12,305 nt of DNA from Chloroflexota bacterium (GTDB lineage Bacteria; Chloroflexota; Dehalococcoidia; Tepidiformales; Tepidiformaceae). The translations under genes were made by a program, and so were the position numbers. The stretch lies in assembly GCA_021823905.1 (NCBI GenBank), contig JAKALX010000068.1, positions 1 to 12,305 of the forward strand, written 5' to 3'. Under the pieces are notes generated by a model. It was not told the DNA's origin. It saw nothing but the letters and a program-made list of their open reading frames with translations, and searched no databases. Below are positions 12,187-12,305 of the stretch, piece after piece. The first letter of the stretch is position 1; every line of letters begins with the position of its first letter.

Positions 12187-12224
12187 TGGGGCGTCGGCAA
12201 ATGGATAAGCCACGGGACTTTGGA
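12187..12224 (+). repeat. attR: 38-bp repeat within the intact tRNA
   Basis: Identical to 89-126. This copy restores the tRNA 5' half, including the whole anticodon loop, after insertion. Identity ends at the loop/stem border (12224/12225). Elements in tRNA genes more often restore the 3' half, so this 5'-restoring arrangement is unusual. Confidence 0.9.
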
Positions 12225-12262
12225 TCCCGCATGTGCAGGTTCGAGTCCTGCCGCCCCAGCCA
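12187..12262 (+). tRNA. tRNA-Gln (anticodon TTG), with encoded CCA
   Basis: A complete 76-nt cloverleaf. The acceptor TGGGGCG (12187-12193) pairs with CGCCCCA (12252-12258), including the U1-A72 pair typical of tRNA-Gln. The D stem is GGC/GCC, and the anticodon stem CGGGA/TCCCG (12213-12217 and 12225-12229) encloses CTTTGGA with anticodon TTG at 12220-12222. The T stem GCAGG/CCTGC has loop TTCGAGT; discriminator G is followed by CCA. The 5' half up to 12224 comes from the element and the 3' half from the chromosome. Confidence 0.97.
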
Positions 12263-12282
12263 GATCGCCGTGTGAGGAGCGC

Positions 12283-12305
12283 ATGCACGAGAATCGACCG
12301 TTGGT
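12283..12305 (+). CDS. Partial: start of a downstream host gene
   Basis: ATG 12283 follows GAGGAG (12274-12279) at good spacing, 20 bases after the tRNA, and opens MHENRPL before the window ends. It is probably the next chromosomal gene. ClpP proteins of some high-GC bacteria begin with a short variable segment of this kind, but seven residues do not identify it. Confidence 0.45.

Larger units (their letters stand above)
89..12224. mobile_element. Integrated phage-satellite-like element, about 12.1 kb
   Basis: The element is bounded by a 38-bp perfect direct repeat (89-126 and 12187-12224) from the 5' half of tRNA-Gln. The offset between the copies, and so the predicted excised circle, is 12,098 bp. 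Seen inside: a tyrosine integrase at the left end, an excisionase-like HTH gene, a RepA-like ATPase with iteron-like repeats, terminase small- and large-subunit genes, and an OLD-type nuclease at the right end. No portal, capsid, tail or lysis gene is visible. Known context: phage-inducible islands and P4-like satellites share this kind of layout and hijack helper particles. That this element does so is inference. A deleted prophage is the alternative. Confidence 0.75.

Noticed and set aside
11926..12288. Open frames on the - strand across the tRNA (also 12063-12284)
   Set aside because: They include translations of the tRNA antisense strand, a well-known source of false proteins (the GWGGRTRTCTCGIQ type).

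Overview
The window looks like a complete integrated mobile element of about 12.1 kb with a few bases of host chromosome on each side. The sequence is GC-rich, and long spurious open frames lie opposite most genes. Host clues are few: a tRNA-Gln(TTG) gene with an encoded CCA end, sigma70-like promoters, and strong Shine-Dalgarno sites. The phylum cannot be fixed. The acidic gene end at 2-30 and the gene start at 12283 would fit a tig-(tRNA)-clpP type neighbourhood, but that is a guess from 9 and 7 residues.

Boundaries. A 38-bp perfect direct repeat (89-126 and 12187-12224) is the 5' half of tRNA-Gln, ending at the last base of the anticodon loop. The right copy is part of an intact tRNA (12187-12262); the left copy is only the half. 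The element therefore entered the anticodon loop, displaced the original 5' half together with what looks like its promoter (49-77), and supplies its own 5' half and probably its own promoter (11881-11908).

Left and central region (321-8691, all on the + strand). This is a nearly gapless chain of genes, most of them overlapping by 1-11 bases: P4-type tyrosine integrase, an unknown gene, a short regulatory gap, an AlpA/excisionase-like HTH protein whose start codon sits in a hairpin, an unknown gene, a RepA/AAA_25-type ATPase with an iteron-like 3' end, several unrecognised small proteins (one possibly LSm/SH3-like, one coiled-coil), a CxxC zinc-motif protein, a small terminase-like protein and a full terminase large subunit. 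A 46-codon frame and two strong back-to-back hairpins (8698-8778) close the run.

Right region (8779-12186). This is accessory cargo of visibly lower GC: a 47-residue two-helix membrane protein (- strand), a 110-residue unknown protein (+), and a 657-residue OLD-family ATPase/TOPRIM nuclease (-), a likely anti-phage gene, followed by the right arm with overlapping divergent promoters.

Reading as a whole. The order integrase - excisionase - replication ATPase/origin - small genes - terminase - cargo resembles phage-inducible chromosomal islands and other phage satellites. No portal, capsid, tail or lysis gene is present, nor a recognisable CI-type repressor. The most economical hypothesis is a satellite that excises, replicates and carries its own two-part packaging motor, relying on a helper phage for particles, with a single-gene defence as cargo. 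A prophage that lost its structural genes is the main alternative; the intact reading frames, tight overlaps, paired terminators and intact ends argue against simple decay.
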